This document shows positions 25,391-36,838 of a stretch of DNA of 64,000 nt, piece by piece (positions within the stretch are counted from its first letter, which is position 1; the number at the start of each line of letters is the position of its first letter). The notes beneath the pieces were generated by a model that was not told where the DNA came from, made no database searches, and worked only from the letters and a program-made list of their open reading frames with translations. This stretch comes from Rostratula benghalensis (Eukaryota; Chordata; Aves; Charadriiformes; Rostratulidae). The translations under genes and the position numbers were made by a program. The DNA lies in the NCBI GenBank assembly GCA_013399305.1, contig VXAI01000189.1:1556316-1620315 (forward strand). The letters are read 5' to 3'.

Positions 25391-27638
25391 TCATTAGTTA
25401 GCAGAGGCCCAGCTAAAAAAGTAAAATTGTAAAAGAGAAAATTGGTTCATTTTACCTCAAACCAGGACAAGAACACATTCAAGCCAAAGCAAATGTAGAC
25501 AAAAGTCCTGTAGCATACCACCAAGAGCTAAAAATGCCTGTATTCAGTCATGTTCTGATGCACATCTTGGAGAAACTATAGAGGACAGAACTGGTGGACA
25601 GAAGGATCAGTAACGTATCTCCATTTATCATCAGTGGGGCTATTGTAAAGGGAAAGTGAGCTTTACAAAAGTGACTCCTCTGAAGGGAATAAACATATGG
25701 AAGAGGAGATCCTTCTGATACAGTCTGGTTTGCAAAGGCCTTTTGAAAGGTGCCTCCTAAAAGTCTTTCAGGACTTCCAACTATTGCAAAAATAAATGTG
25801 ATTAGAAAGCAAAGTGAATGGCAAATTCTCACAACAACAGGAGAGGGCTATGAGTTCTGCAGAAATCTGTGCTAGAACTACAATGCTCACATTTCACTAA
25901 TAACTAACCTGGGTAAAGGGGTGAGCAGTAAAATAAAGCTTCTGGATTATATTAACCGATTCTTGTAACATGGGCATGGGTATGGGTGCCCTGAAGAATT
26001 GTAAAGAAAGTGGACTACAGAATGGCACATGCAATTCAGGGAATGCAAATGTAAAGAATAGGAACTATCCCAATTATATATATACATAAGGATGAGCTTG
26101 GGGCTGACAATTATCTCTCGGGAATGCAATCCTGGGTGCTGTGAGAAACTGCTCTATGAAAACATCAGCTGAATGTTTATTAATTATAAAAAGCAAAGCA
26201 AGTGTTTAGAGCATTCTTGTAAGGCGAGGAAGAGAACACTATTCCACCACATAAGCTTAAAGTATGTACAAACCTTGAGTACTAAGCACAGTCCTAGTTC
26301 AAACCTCTCTCAAAGAGGCACAACTAGAAAACATTCAATTAAGGTGAACAAGGGCCATTAAACATATAGGAAGATTTATGTCCAAAATATAAGCTACAAA
26401 TATTTCATCTGGGAGAGAGAAAAGGGCAAGGAGAGGTAACAGAAGGATGTAAAAAACCTAAGTGACAGCCAGGATTGAATGTTTACTGCTCTTCCAGTAC
26501 AGCACAAAGATGGTCAAATAAAATCAGAAGCAGATGCAAAACCAAGGTGCTGGTGAACTCCTTGCCACAGGATGGTACAGACACCATGCTAAAAGGAAGT
26601 CACTGATATAAAAACCATTGGAAACTGGGAGAACATGCAAAGGAAGCATCATTCATGCTTGTCCTGTTATTGCCTCCTTAAGGCATGCACTTTCGTAATA
26701 AGTGAAGATGACATCTGATCTGACCCAGTTCTTAAAAAATAATTTTAAAACATTGTATTTAAGACTTCATTGGTAAGCTTTTGTAGAAGTCACAATGCTA
26801 GCAAGTACCCTAGTTTCAAATAGTTCAACCAGCTAACCAAGATAATGGCATCTTTAGAGTCTAAAATGCATTATCTCCAACAGAGAGATAATTAGAATAC
26901 TTGCAAGTAATTTCCTGTACAAGGGAAATATAAAGTGAAAATCTCAAAACACCTCTTCAATCTTCTCAATTGTACATTTATTTAAAAACTGGTGGAGACA
27001 CAAATCTTTTTGCCCAGGAAAAAAATGAAGGACCTAATTTGGGCTTCTCCATACTGTTTATAAGCTCCATCCAGTGTGACCTCCCTCACCATGAAGTAGT
27101 GGCACATCTGTGATAGGCCCTGGCTAACAACAGGGAGGGGGGAAAGGACTACAGTTCCCTCAGTGGGAGAAGGCAGCACCATAGGATGAAAGGACACAGC
27201 AGCTGCCCCAGTCTAGACTTCTTCAAATTGCTGCAGATCTGCATCCTTCTTCATAGGAATCAATTTGAAGAACAAAGTAAACAACCCCAACATCCTTACT
27301 TTGGAATCACTGTTGATCCCATTCCTCATCATTTACTTCACTCCTCTCAGATTCCTCCTCCTCCTGCCAGAATGGTTTAACTGCTCATGAAACCACAAGT
27401 AAATCATCACACTTTGCCCTTAATTGTATCAGGTTAAATAGCACTAACTTGAATTCTCCAATACGTAGCCTGTACATCCTGGTAGTAGTCTGGTGTCATC
27501 TACAGTATGATGTAGACATCTACTACATGAGTAGTCCAAGACACCCTTGCAGCAAGTGTAAGATGAACAACAAGGTATATAATGAAACTTTTACAACATT
27601 GTTTTCATAAGCTTCCATAACAAAGGTTGAATTTCAAC

Positions 27639-27658
27639 AAAAAAAAAAAAAAAAAAAA
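27639..27658. repeat. Poly(A) run, 20 bases
   Basis: Uninterrupted A tract in SEC63 intron 1, preceded by TTTCAAC; no adjacent retrocopy recognised. Confidence 0.9.
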
Positions 27659-28023
27659 CACAAAAAAACCCCAACAACTTTCATGTACATGTAATAAAAT
27701 AAAGTTCTTGTAACAGCTTGACCTGTATCTTGCAACAAAAAGCTTTTCAGAAGTGTTCTGGACAGTCTTGAAGCTAGTTAAGTAATCTCTAATATAGGTT
27801 TATTAATTTTATTTTACTGCTAGGAGGCTACAATGCTTATAATAAGATTATAATACTTCCAAAAAATTCCATGAGAATACATGCCTATTTTTTCCAAATA
27901 ACAGAGCAGTTTAGATAACCCTGTCCAAATGCTTTGTTTTGAAAAGTATTTTTAGAGATAATTGCTAGGCATCACTAATGACATCTCATGTTTACCCTTT
28001 CTTCAAATGTTTCTGAAAAAAAC

Positions 28024-28141
28024 CCAAAACCTACTGCTTCAAAATAACAATATAATAAAAAAAAATTTTAAAACCCAGTATTAAGTACCACCATTATATA
28101 CCATTCTCCCCTTTAACAGTCACCTAATAAGCTGCATTTTT
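28024..28141. repeat. Local direct duplication, copy A
   Basis: Shares with copy B the ordered blocks CTACTGCTTCAAAATA / CTACGGCTTCAAAATA, AGTATTAAGTACCACCA / AGTATTAAGTATCACCA, then CACCTAATAAGCTGCATTTT / CACCTAATAAGCTGTATTTT. Same orientation, about 1.04 kb apart, in SEC63 intron 1. Confidence 0.8.
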
Positions 28142-29061
28142 CTGAACTTGAAATGGTTTAAGTTAACCACAGTACACTCAATTTCGTAATAACTAAAAAA
28201 AAAAAAAAAAGGGAGAGAGAAAAATCAATTTACATGTAATAACAGTTCTTAAATGCGGAATTGCATTTCACTGACTCTCCTCCCATTTCCTCACACAATG
28301 CTCAAAGGTTATATTAACAGGAAAGGATAAGCACAGGCACATACAGGCACAAAATGCTTGTATTCACAGGTATCAGGTTTTCACAGCCATGGCATTAACA
28401 ATGAGCGTGTCATCCCATCTTTTTGCCCTGTCCTTTTATGTCCTTTACCAGGATCCTACCAAATGCCAAAATGCTGTGAAATACTTTTGGGGTGAGGTTA
28501 AGGAGATCTCAACAAGCTGTGAGCAAGGACAGGGGTCACAGTTAACCCACTCCCAATCTTATCTCACCAGATGATTAGAAGCAGCACAGAGGAATTTTAC
28601 CCCAGACTGGGAGCAGCAGCATTATGTAGTACAGAAATATCTGCCCTTCCTCTCCCACAGCTCCTGTAAGGTACAAGTGTTCATTACTCCATTACAAGTA
28701 AAACAGAAAAAATGCTGCCTGCATTCCCTGTATCAGCTTGAGTCACATCCAAGTTGCAGACTAAGTTTGTCCTTAAAAAGCCAAATAAATTTTACAGCAT
28801 CAGTTCCTGTACTTCCATCTTAAAGCAGGGGATTAATGTGGATCTCTGAAGACAGTCTTGAAATCTGCAGATGAAATATGCACCAAAAAATTACAGAGAA
28901 ACCTTCATATTTACATTATTACATATAGCATTATCCAGTGTAGTGGGCAGATGCCCAGAGAAGCTTGGTATGTAGCACAGTAGACCTTACAGAAGGACTT
29001 GAGACTTCTATTCAAGGTTTTGAACACAGGTGCCAAGTACTACCTATCTACAGTAGTAGGC

Positions 29062-29178
29062 AAAAACCCCTACGGCTTCAAAATAGGAATGTAGTAAAAA
29101 ATTAATAATAGTATTAAGTATCACCACTATATTCTATTCCATTCCCTCTTTTAATAGCCACCTAATAAGCTGTATTTT
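29062..29178. repeat. Local direct duplication, copy B
   Basis: Partner of the segment at 28,024-28,141, with scattered substitutions and a few small indels. The element family, if any, is not recognised. Confidence 0.8.
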
Positions 29179-32100
29179 GAAGTAGTTCTGTACTTTGTTC
29201 AGCTTCAGTACAAAAATGCTGGACTAGAACAGAGGTTCTCAAAACAGCCAATGCAAACCGGCATCTTCAAAGATTAGCAGGGAATAGCCTCCTTTCACCA
29301 GATTTTTTAAGTTTTTCGTTGTATTAGCCCAGTACTCTTCGAGAAAACTTCTGCTGCATCTCAGGAACGTTCAAGAGGGGAGGGTGCAGGGGAAACAGGC
29401 TAGTGAGCAACAGGACGTTAACATATAACTGAGGGTGGATGGGACACAGGACCAGCACAAAAAAAGCCAAAACAAAACAAAAAACCAACCATGCTTTATA
29501 TGGATTTCTATCACAATGAAAGTGAACCAAACAGCTTTTATCTGTTTCGGATCAGTATTTTTTCCTAGATATGAAAACGCATCAGCTCATCTTCCCCCCC
29601 CACTCCATTCCTACAGTAAGTTTTTCTATTCTCACACTTCAAGAAGCAAGACCTATGTTCCAAGCAGAAAGAGTTCCTACAGTCTCTTTTCTCTCATGGA
29701 AGAGACTGAGAGGAAAAATTTTCATTAGCGTTATCCCTGCATTCGTGGCTATTATTCTTTGAGAATTTTGAACTGTTTTCAAGATCTTGTTTTGTTCAAT
29801 TTGTTTCTTAAAAATCAGGAGACTTTTATTCTTTCCAGCAGCTTTGTGACACATTATAAATAACCAGTGCCCTAAAACAGACTGATTTATTTAATGTAGA
29901 CCTAAATCAACTAAAAAATGGGATGAATTGACAAGCTTTCACAGAGACATGTACTTGACTACAAAGAACATTGCACTCTATGACCGCCTGTTTCAGCACA
30001 GCTTTATAATTACGTGTCTCAATTCAGAAGCACAGGTGTAAGTCAAAAAGTACACAAAGTTCAGCGAACACATCTGCATTGTGCAACCATTGGCACATTA
30101 TCCAACTAAATTCAATCACCTCTTGCTCTCCATTAACTTTCTAGATGCTGAAGATGAGCTACACAAGCCCACGGTGAAACTGGTTCAAAGCAAGTCCAAG
30201 GCACAAAGATACTTTGACAGGCACTTAGCCATCCCTAACTGCTGAGAAAAAAACATATTCAGCTATCACAATTAACTTTTTGGAAAACAACTTTAAAATT
30301 CCCATTTCAGAAAGCACTTTTTAGTTAAGAAGTGAAACTGCCCCAGAATAACTTTTTAGCAACTGCATTTTTTTATTCCAAACCAAGAGCAGTCACTGCA
30401 ATAGCTTTTCTCGCAGTATTTCTGCTAAAGTTACACCGATATTTACCCAAAACAGAGTTAATCCACAAAAAGTATGAACTGTTGTGGGGGTTTTTAATAA
30501 TAAGACACACACTTTTTAAAGATACAAGTCAAGGATAGACACCATGGCAGTTTCCCCCTAACCTGAAGCCATCACCACCACTGAAAGAATCAGTCTTCTC
30601 CCCTCCCAGCTCTAAGTCATTTCCTGCACCATCCAAGACATCCACGAAGCAAGTCATATTCACAAACTAACACAAGTGGAAAGACAGGACGGAGGAAAAG
30701 GGAAAAAAAAAAAAATCATTTTATCTCAAATGAGTTTGTTCCAGTCTCCCATATGTCTCAGGTACTTTATTTGGCACAAGGGAATAGGAGAAATACAAGT
30801 TTACTCTGTCAGATCCCAGCTACCTTGAAGCAGTTATGAAACTGCTGCCCAAGACACAAAGCTGAACAATTAACCTTTTACAAGAGCCTTATCAACTCTA
30901 CAATGAACACCTAGGAGATAAGTCATTGGGACAAATCCTTTTCACAAAGTCAATTACCTGCCTGTTTGGCTTAACAAAGCTGAGGTAGTGAAATGATAGG
31001 ACAGTTCACAGGTGACTACCACACCACAGCAAAACCATCCCAAATAAAAATATTGATCCTTGCTGCAGGATGCAGTGACACTTCATGTGGACTCCCTCAA
31101 AACGCCCAGAAAAAAGCAGATTTAGACATCCAGGAAATAAAAGCAGCTCAAATTTTACTCAGGATTGGAGAGAGACAAGTTAAATCATGCTGTTCTTCAA
31201 GACAGTGGTATTGAAAAGGTCCTTCAAAAAGTTCACTAAAAAAAACCCCAGAAAACAACCCAACAGTAAAATCTTAGTGGCTTGCCAAAAAAAAAACAAA
31301 ACCTATCCCGCTAAAAATCTGACATCAGGCACACATTTTGAGTTTTCTCAAAACAGTAAGGCAGTACAGATATATTCTTACATTCCAGTCTTCACTGTGG
31401 CAAAAACAAACACTGATTATTATTTTTTTCCCTTCAATTTACTCTACAGGCATTTACTACAAAACTACAACACAGAACAAACCCTACAATGTTACGGACC
31501 ATCAGCAATTCCCAGATTTTTGGTGCCAAAACTCACTTGAAGAGAGTTGTGGATGTTTTGCGCTCCCACTCCTCCTCCACTGGAGCTCTCTACGCTACCA
31601 AGCACCAGCAACCTACAGCAGTGCATTTGTAGGATGGAGCAGTGAACACCGAAAGCTCAACCTCCCTGCTCTTTCACTCTTGCTTCAGCCTAGCTCTTAG
31701 TTCAACCCCACAAAACAATGTGGCTGAGGCACATCTTCCAACCTAGCTTTTATCAAAAAAAGGCATCTGCTCGATGTCTTTTGGGTGCTCTGGGTCACAC
31801 CGCAAAATGGATCTTGAAGTGAGGAGGTCAGGATTTACTTCAAGTTCGCTCTGATCCAGTCTCCTTGCTCCCGGCAGGCTGAAACAGGTAGCTAGTCCAT
31901 CTGGACCTCACCTACTCTGCCCATGGCCACAACTGCATCTCTAGGCTGGACTCTCTAGCACAGATAGGGCAAAACAATTCTGGAATGAAAACATCAGCTG
32001 GTCCTACAGAGGTCTTAGCAGAGTCTGTTGTGTTTGGCCCTGTCCACCAGTTGGAAAACCTGTTCTATATTAGTATGAAAATAAGCACCTCTTATCAAAG

Positions 32101-34511
32101 TCTAGATATTCCTGCTCATTACAGGAATCAGAAGCTAGCAGTGCTGGAAAACTACTCTCCTGAAGACACAGGTCTTCTCCTACCTTCCGAAATGATACAC
32201 GTGGTTTTTAGTGAACTGTTCTGAAAACAAGAAGCCATGGATAAACACTCAGTACTTTCCATCATCATAAGGTTCTACTTTATTCCTGAAATCCGGTTCA
32301 AATGCTGAAACAGGTAGGGTTGAATACTTCTGAAGCTGAGTGAAGACTATTCAGAACAATTTGCTGGACACAAGTGCTCAAGACCCATGGCAGTTAAACT
32401 AGAACATACCAAAATGAAGCATGGGTGTGCTCCAGTAGCCCCAGCTGGGATCTGCACAACACCTCAACTCTTTATTCAAAACGAGCCTGCAGAACAGAAC
32501 TCAACCTGGAGACTGTGGGCACACTATTAAGCCATATGCTAAAAATTGGACTATACCAACATTTTAAATCCATTAAGACAATTATGAGGCAGAAATCATT
32601 CTTTCATTGCCACTCACTGCCACGCCTGGTGGTTTTCACTTAGTTGACTCATTTTTCTAGCAACAGCATAATAGAATCTACCTTGCATTTTGGAAAGTAT
32701 GGTTTGATAGAGCTTTGTAAGAATCTAGCACTAATTGCAAAACAACATGCAGCAGGCCCTCCACACATTTGACAACGCTGAGTAGAGGAAAAGAAGTGAG
32801 TAATGTTTCACGGCAGGCCTATTTGGAAACTGGGCACAATCCACACAGCCATATGCCAAAGTTAGGTTTTCATTTTCTGCCATTCCGTAAGGATAGCTGA
32901 AGATCAAACATAAGGCTAGTAAAGTGTCAAGAACTACAGAGGAAGTAAAAAATTATTCAAGAGAAACAATAATTTTCTCCCTCACTGCCTCCTACCCTCC
33001 ACCAGAACAAAAATAAAAATATTGAGTTTTGGAGAAAGGCTGCAGAAGCATAGATGTCCTCTCTCTGATCCCCCACTCCTTAATAACAACCCAAAGATTA
33101 CAAAATGTCTTCAACAGCAGTAACGCCTCGCTCTTGCAACAGGACTCCACAAGACAAGGCAGAGAAATCTTTCTCTACAACAGAAAGAACTCCTCAGCCA
33201 TACCACAAGTAGCATCTGGAAGGCAGAGATCAGATCTTCAAATCAGCTCTCAAGCCAGCACCTCATCAGAAATCCCAGGCATGTTTGTCAGCAACCAAGA
33301 CTGTAAACACCCATGATTTACCACCAAAACATTTGTTCTATGAATTTTTCTTCTGCTTACTCTTTACTAGAGGGTGTAGCTGCAAGACTTCAGTGTCAAG
33401 TATTTCTTTTACATATGAAACAAAATTAAACAGAATCACGCAAATGGCATATGCATTTGGCATACAAAAACATTAAATAATCACCAGATACTAAACAGAA
33501 AAAAACCCACAGTGAACGAAAGGGATTTTTCTCATATTGCAAAGCACAAGCATTCTTAAAAGGTCGGCAGTTTCAGAGACGGGAATCAACATCAAGTATC
33601 CCTGGTCTACTGAGAATTTACTCTCCTGCCTTTAAACACAATTTCTGCAGCCTTTTTCACCTCAGAACTGCAGTTAAAAATGTGTTCCTAACAGCCTATA
33701 TACCAAAATGCCTTCTCTCTCTGAGAGCAGAGGGACGCAGGAAAGACAAAGGGGAAAATGACTGTGGAATGAAATTCAGAAGCATTCTGAGAAACTTTCC
33801 AACATCGCTTGGGCCACAAAACATCATCCCAAAGGGCGGAACAGGAATCAAGCACTCAGGACACTGCATGACTTGCAACGGGAAAAAAAAAAAAAATAAA
33901 GCCCCATTTTCACGCTGGCTGTGACCTTTCGGTGTATAAAAGCAGAGCCGGGTAACTTTTCCTCTTTGGCCCCAACTCCACAACAACGTTCAATAGTTTA
34001 TTCTTTCCCCACGATGCAAATTTAGGTCACCCACCCCGAAACAACCCGGGAGGAAAAGGGGAGGGGAAGAGGGGGGAAAGCCAAACCCAGCCGACCAAAG
34101 CAGAGCGTTACACCCCAGCGCAGCAATGACTCTGCAGGAGCCAGAGTCGCGGAGCCCAGCGCGCTTTCGGGGCGGCGGGCTCGGACCGTGCCGTTTACCG
34201 CCTGCCCGCCCTACGCCCCCCGGGGAACCGCTAAATGGCTGACACCGACTACACCGACAGCGTCCCCTCCGCTCTTCCCGGCCCTTTCCCCCCCCACCAC
34301 CAACTCCCCAGGAGGGGCAACCCCCGGGGTCTCTACACGCAGGGACGGCCCATGCGAGGCGGAGCGGAGCCCATGCGGGCCCGGCCCGGCGGAAGGCCCA
34401 GCCGGGACCTGCTCTGCTCTGCCGCGGGACGGCTCTGCTGCCGGGGGCAGGGGGAGGGAGGGCACGCTCGTGTCGGCAGGCGGAGGCGCAGGCCGGGGCA
34501 AGGCCGCTCAC

Positions 34512-34635
34512 CGGCGTGCTGATCCCGCGGCCACAGGTAGTAGGTGGCGGGGATGACGATGAGCCCCACGAAGCTGGTGAGGAAGTAGAAGAACGTGTTG
34601 CCGCTGTCGTCGTACTGGAACTGCTGCCCCGCCAT
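34512..34635 (-). CDS. SEC63: SEC63 exon 1 (coding part): start codon and first membrane segment
   Basis: This is the first coding exon of the ER translocation protein SEC63, an ER-membrane partner of the Sec61 channel that recruits BiP through a lumenal J domain. It encodes residues 1-41 plus one base of codon 42. The N-terminus begins MAGQQFQYDDSGN and runs into a hydrophobic segment (about residues 14-35) that ends YYLWPRDQ, which I recognise as the SEC63 N-terminus. The start is the first ATG of this frame in a strong context (ACC before it, G after it). The exon ends CAC GCC G followed by GTGAGC, a good donor. It lies in a CpG island, so the other strand and frames are also open by base composition; those are shadows. 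Confidence 0.97.
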
Positions 34636-34784
34636 GGTCGTTCAGCTCCGGCTGCGCCGCGCCGCGCCGCGCCGGCAGACCACCCTCCACGCCGCCGCTG
34701 GCGACCTCGCCGGCGGCCCGGTCCGAGGGGCTGAGCAACAGCCGCTCCGGGATCCCGCGAGAACGAGGGCTTTCCTTCCTTCCT

Positions 34785-34804
34785 CCCTCCCTCCCTCGCT
34801 TCCC
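34785..34804 (-). promoter_or_regulatory. G-quadruplex motif in the probable SEC63 5' UTR
   Basis: Four GGG runs on the minus strand (complement of CCC at 34785-34787, 34789-34791, 34793-34795 and 34802-34804) have loops of 1, 1 and 6 bases. If transcription starts near 34,830-34,870, the motif is in the mRNA leader about 150-170 nt before the start codon and could slow scanning. Confidence 0.55.
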
Positions 34805-34839
34805 GCAACTTCCCGGGCGCCGCCGCGGAAGGAGACGTG

Positions 34840-34863
34840 TCACTGTGCAGCCACCATAGCCAT
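34840..34863 (-). other. Possible short upstream ORF (7 codons) at the start of the SEC63 leader
   Basis: An ATG at 34863 opens a 7-codon frame ending in TGA at 34840 (MAMVAAQ), upstream of the main ATG at 34635. It is included in the mRNA only if transcription starts upstream of about 34,865, which the sequence cannot settle. Confidence 0.3.
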
Positions 34864-34880
34864 TGTGGCGGCGCGGCCGG

Positions 34881-34894
34881 CGCGCGCGCGCGCG
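34881..34894. repeat. (CG)7 alternating run, Z-DNA-prone
   Basis: Fourteen bases of uninterrupted CG alternation lie between the CCAAT box and the inferred transcription start of SEC63. Alternating CG is the classic Z-DNA-forming sequence, but whether it flips in the cell cannot be seen. Confidence 0.8.
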
Positions 34895-34927
34895 TGAACC
34901 CCACCCACCCATACGCCCACCCGGCCG

Positions 34928-34939
34928 CTGATTGGCTCC
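34928..34939 (-). promoter_or_regulatory. CCAAT box (NF-Y type) of the SEC63 promoter
   Basis: On the minus strand the sequence reads GGAGCCAATCAG, a full NF-Y-type CCAAT box, about 293 bp upstream of the SEC63 ATG. Such boxes usually lie 60-100 bp upstream of initiation, which would put the transcription start near 34,830-34,870. No TATA box is seen there. The position of the start is inferred, not observed. Confidence 0.7.
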
Positions 34940-35008
34940 ACGAAATCTCTGACCCTCACCTTCCCTCGCGCCTGAGGAGAGGCGGGAGGGGGGGAGGTTC
35001 CATCGAGA

Positions 35009-35064
<56 letters not shown>
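35009..35064. repeat. Hexamer tandem repeat CCTGTC (about 9 copies), G-quadruplex-prone on the minus strand
   Basis: The 56 bp are nearly perfect tandem copies of CCTGTC. The minus strand reads as repeated GGGACA, so GGG runs recur every six bases with three-base loops, fitting the G-quadruplex rule over the whole array. It lies about 70-80 bp beyond the CCAAT box, upstream of SEC63 and on its sense strand. Confidence 0.9.
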
Positions 35065-35969
35065 GAGGGGCGAAGTGACCGCGCTCGGCTGCCGCGGGCG
35101 GGCGGCCGAAAGCGATGGCCTGCGGGCAGTGTGGGGGCCGACCCCCACCTTACCCCCGGGCTGCCGCCTTTTCCCCGCAAGATGGCGCCCCTGCCGCGGG
35201 CTATCGCTTCGCCCGCCGCCTGTTGTTCCCTGCCCTTCGTCCCCGCGGGAAAGGGGTGTCCTCGGGAAGTGCTGGGGCCTTGAAGCCGGGGAGGGCCGTG
35301 AGCGGTGTCTTGCCGCGGGCAGGGGAGATTGTGGGCTCGGCGCAGGTTTTAGCCCAAGTGGGACCGAAGCTGGACCGTGGGGTCTGCGAGGAGGGGAGCC
35401 GGGAAGGCTGCAGGAATGTAGCCGGCTGGGGAAGAGAGGAAAGCCGCGAGGGCTCTTCGCCGGGGAGCAGCATCCAGAGAGTAAATAAGGGACCAAAAGG
35501 CACAGTGTTCTTAAGAGGTGTAAGAACTTGGATAAGGAAAAGTAGTTCTGACGAATGAAGTCCTCAGGATTTGGAGCTTGGACCCTGAGCAGCCCTGTGA
35601 GGGCAAACGTTTAAAATGCGTCTACATTCTGATTTTAATTTCAGAAATGGTCATACTCTACAAGAAGGATCCTAAAAGTGTGACATCAAAAGGCATTCAT
35701 TACACCATTAATGGCAAGTTACCACTTTGAAACAGAATCATGCCCATCCATGAGAATATGCCCATCTCTACAGCTTCAGAGCCAAGTGTACAGACACCCA
35801 AAAATGGGGTCTCACAAATAGAGTATAGGAAAACATGACACAGAAGAGCTGTGATGGCATCACCACACAAGGGACCGTTAGGGGTACCTCCGTAGGAAAG
35901 AAGTACCATCCCAACATTAAGGAAGACTGATGTGGAAAGTGGGGAGAAAGGTAATAACCAATGAGGCAT

Positions 35970-36400
35970 GAAATCACAGAATATTGGATTGGAAGGGACC
36001 TTGAAAGATCATCAGTCCAACCCCCCTGCCAGAGCAGGAACACCCAGATCAGGTCACACAGGAACGCGTCCAGGCAGGTTTTGAATGTCTTCAGAGAAGG
36101 AGACTCCACAACCTCTCTGGGCAGCCCCTTCCAGTGCTCCGTCACCCTCACTGTGAAGAAGTTTTTTCTCATATTTAAGTGGAAGCTCCTGTGTTCCAGC
36201 TTGCACCCATTGCCCCTTGTCCTATCATTGGCTGTCACTGAGAAGAGCCTGGCTCCGTCCTCCTGACACTCACCCTTTACATATTTATAAACGTGAATGA
36301 GGCCACCCCTCAGTCTCCTCCAAGCTAAAGAGACCCAGCTCCCTCAGTCTTTCCTTGTATGGGAGATGCTCCACTCCATCATCTTTGTAGTCCTGGTGCC
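35970..36400 (-). mobile_element. CR1 LINE 3' end with ORF2 remnant
   Basis: The plus strand reads AATCACAGAATATTGGATTG, then GGAAGGGACCTTGAAAGATC, the reverse of a CR1 3' end. The minus-strand frame to about 36,238 still shows [20 protein letters not shown], the CR1 ORF2 tail. Truncated 5'. It lies 1.3 kb upstream of the SEC63 start codon, just outside the CpG island. Confidence 0.93.
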
Positions 36401-36838
36401 ATGATATAGTAATCCATAGATGGACGAAAAATATTATTTATTTTTTTTCCCCGGGAAAGGATTTTGTGTTGATTAAAAAGTTTTTTAAAAATACTTCTTT
36501 TTTTCTTTTTTTCCATTGGTTCTCTTTGTAATTGTTCCCAGGTAGATCCTTCTAGAGTTCTGCGGCAAAGTTTAAGATACTTCCTTCTATGTCTTTTGCT
36601 ATATATGCTGTCGTTGAGTATTATACACCCTCTGCAGTGATGACAATTCTTGGAAGACACATGAATGCATGAAACTCACCTCCCTCTATGGGTTTATAGT
36701 GCTTTATGTTTCAGTGATGCAGTGAAAAGCTTCTGTACAGTAAAAAGGATGCACAACAGGTGAAAATCTGTATGTGTACACAGCCTATTTTTGTTAGCAG
36801 AGAAAATGCAAGTGTGTTCAGCCGCTGAGTCTGTTACT

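Larger units (their letters stand above)
15075..34511 (-). other. SEC63 intron 1 (19.4 kb, non-coding)
   Basis: The long first intron is bounded by the exon 1 donor GTGAGC and the exon 2 acceptor TTTACAG. It holds an LTR repeat (about 19,145-20,262), an old CR1 (about 21,660-21,880), a second LTR-like segment (about 24,900-25,390), poly(A) runs (19,057-19,072; 27,639-27,658; about 28,195-28,210) and a local duplication (28,024/29,062). Stretches 15.1-19.1, 20.3-21.6, 21.9-24.9, 25.4-28.0 and 29.2-34.1 kb are unique AT-rich sequence in which I recognise no gene. Confidence 0.85.
34130..35480. promoter_or_regulatory. CpG island spanning the SEC63 promoter, 5' UTR and exon 1
   Basis: The stretch is strongly GC- and CpG-rich against AT-rich flanks, with frequent CG dinucleotides on both sides of the SEC63 start codon. 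It contains a reverse CCAAT box, GC-box-like GGGCGG runs (about 35,094-35,106), a (CG)7 run and G-rich tracts. This is the usual unmethylated promoter of a housekeeping gene. The boundaries are approximate. The many long open frames on both strands here are composition effects. No divergent coding gene was recognised. Confidence 0.85.

Noticed and set aside
34130..35480. Divergent gene on the plus strand sharing the SEC63 promoter
   Set aside because: CpG-island promoters often fire both ways, but no plus-strand coding exon with a splice donor could be recognised.
33990..35558. Many long open frames on both strands around SEC63 exon 1 (up to 304 codons)
   Set aside because: High GC removes stop codons. 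The frames are repetitive (Pro/Arg/Gly-rich, or Cys-Pro and Gly-Gln repeats from the hexamer array) and only the SEC63 exon 1 frame has a recognisable protein.
35768..36238. 156-codon frame upstream of SEC63
   Set aside because: Its recognisable part is again the CR1 ORF2 tail; the rest is read-through into unique sequence.
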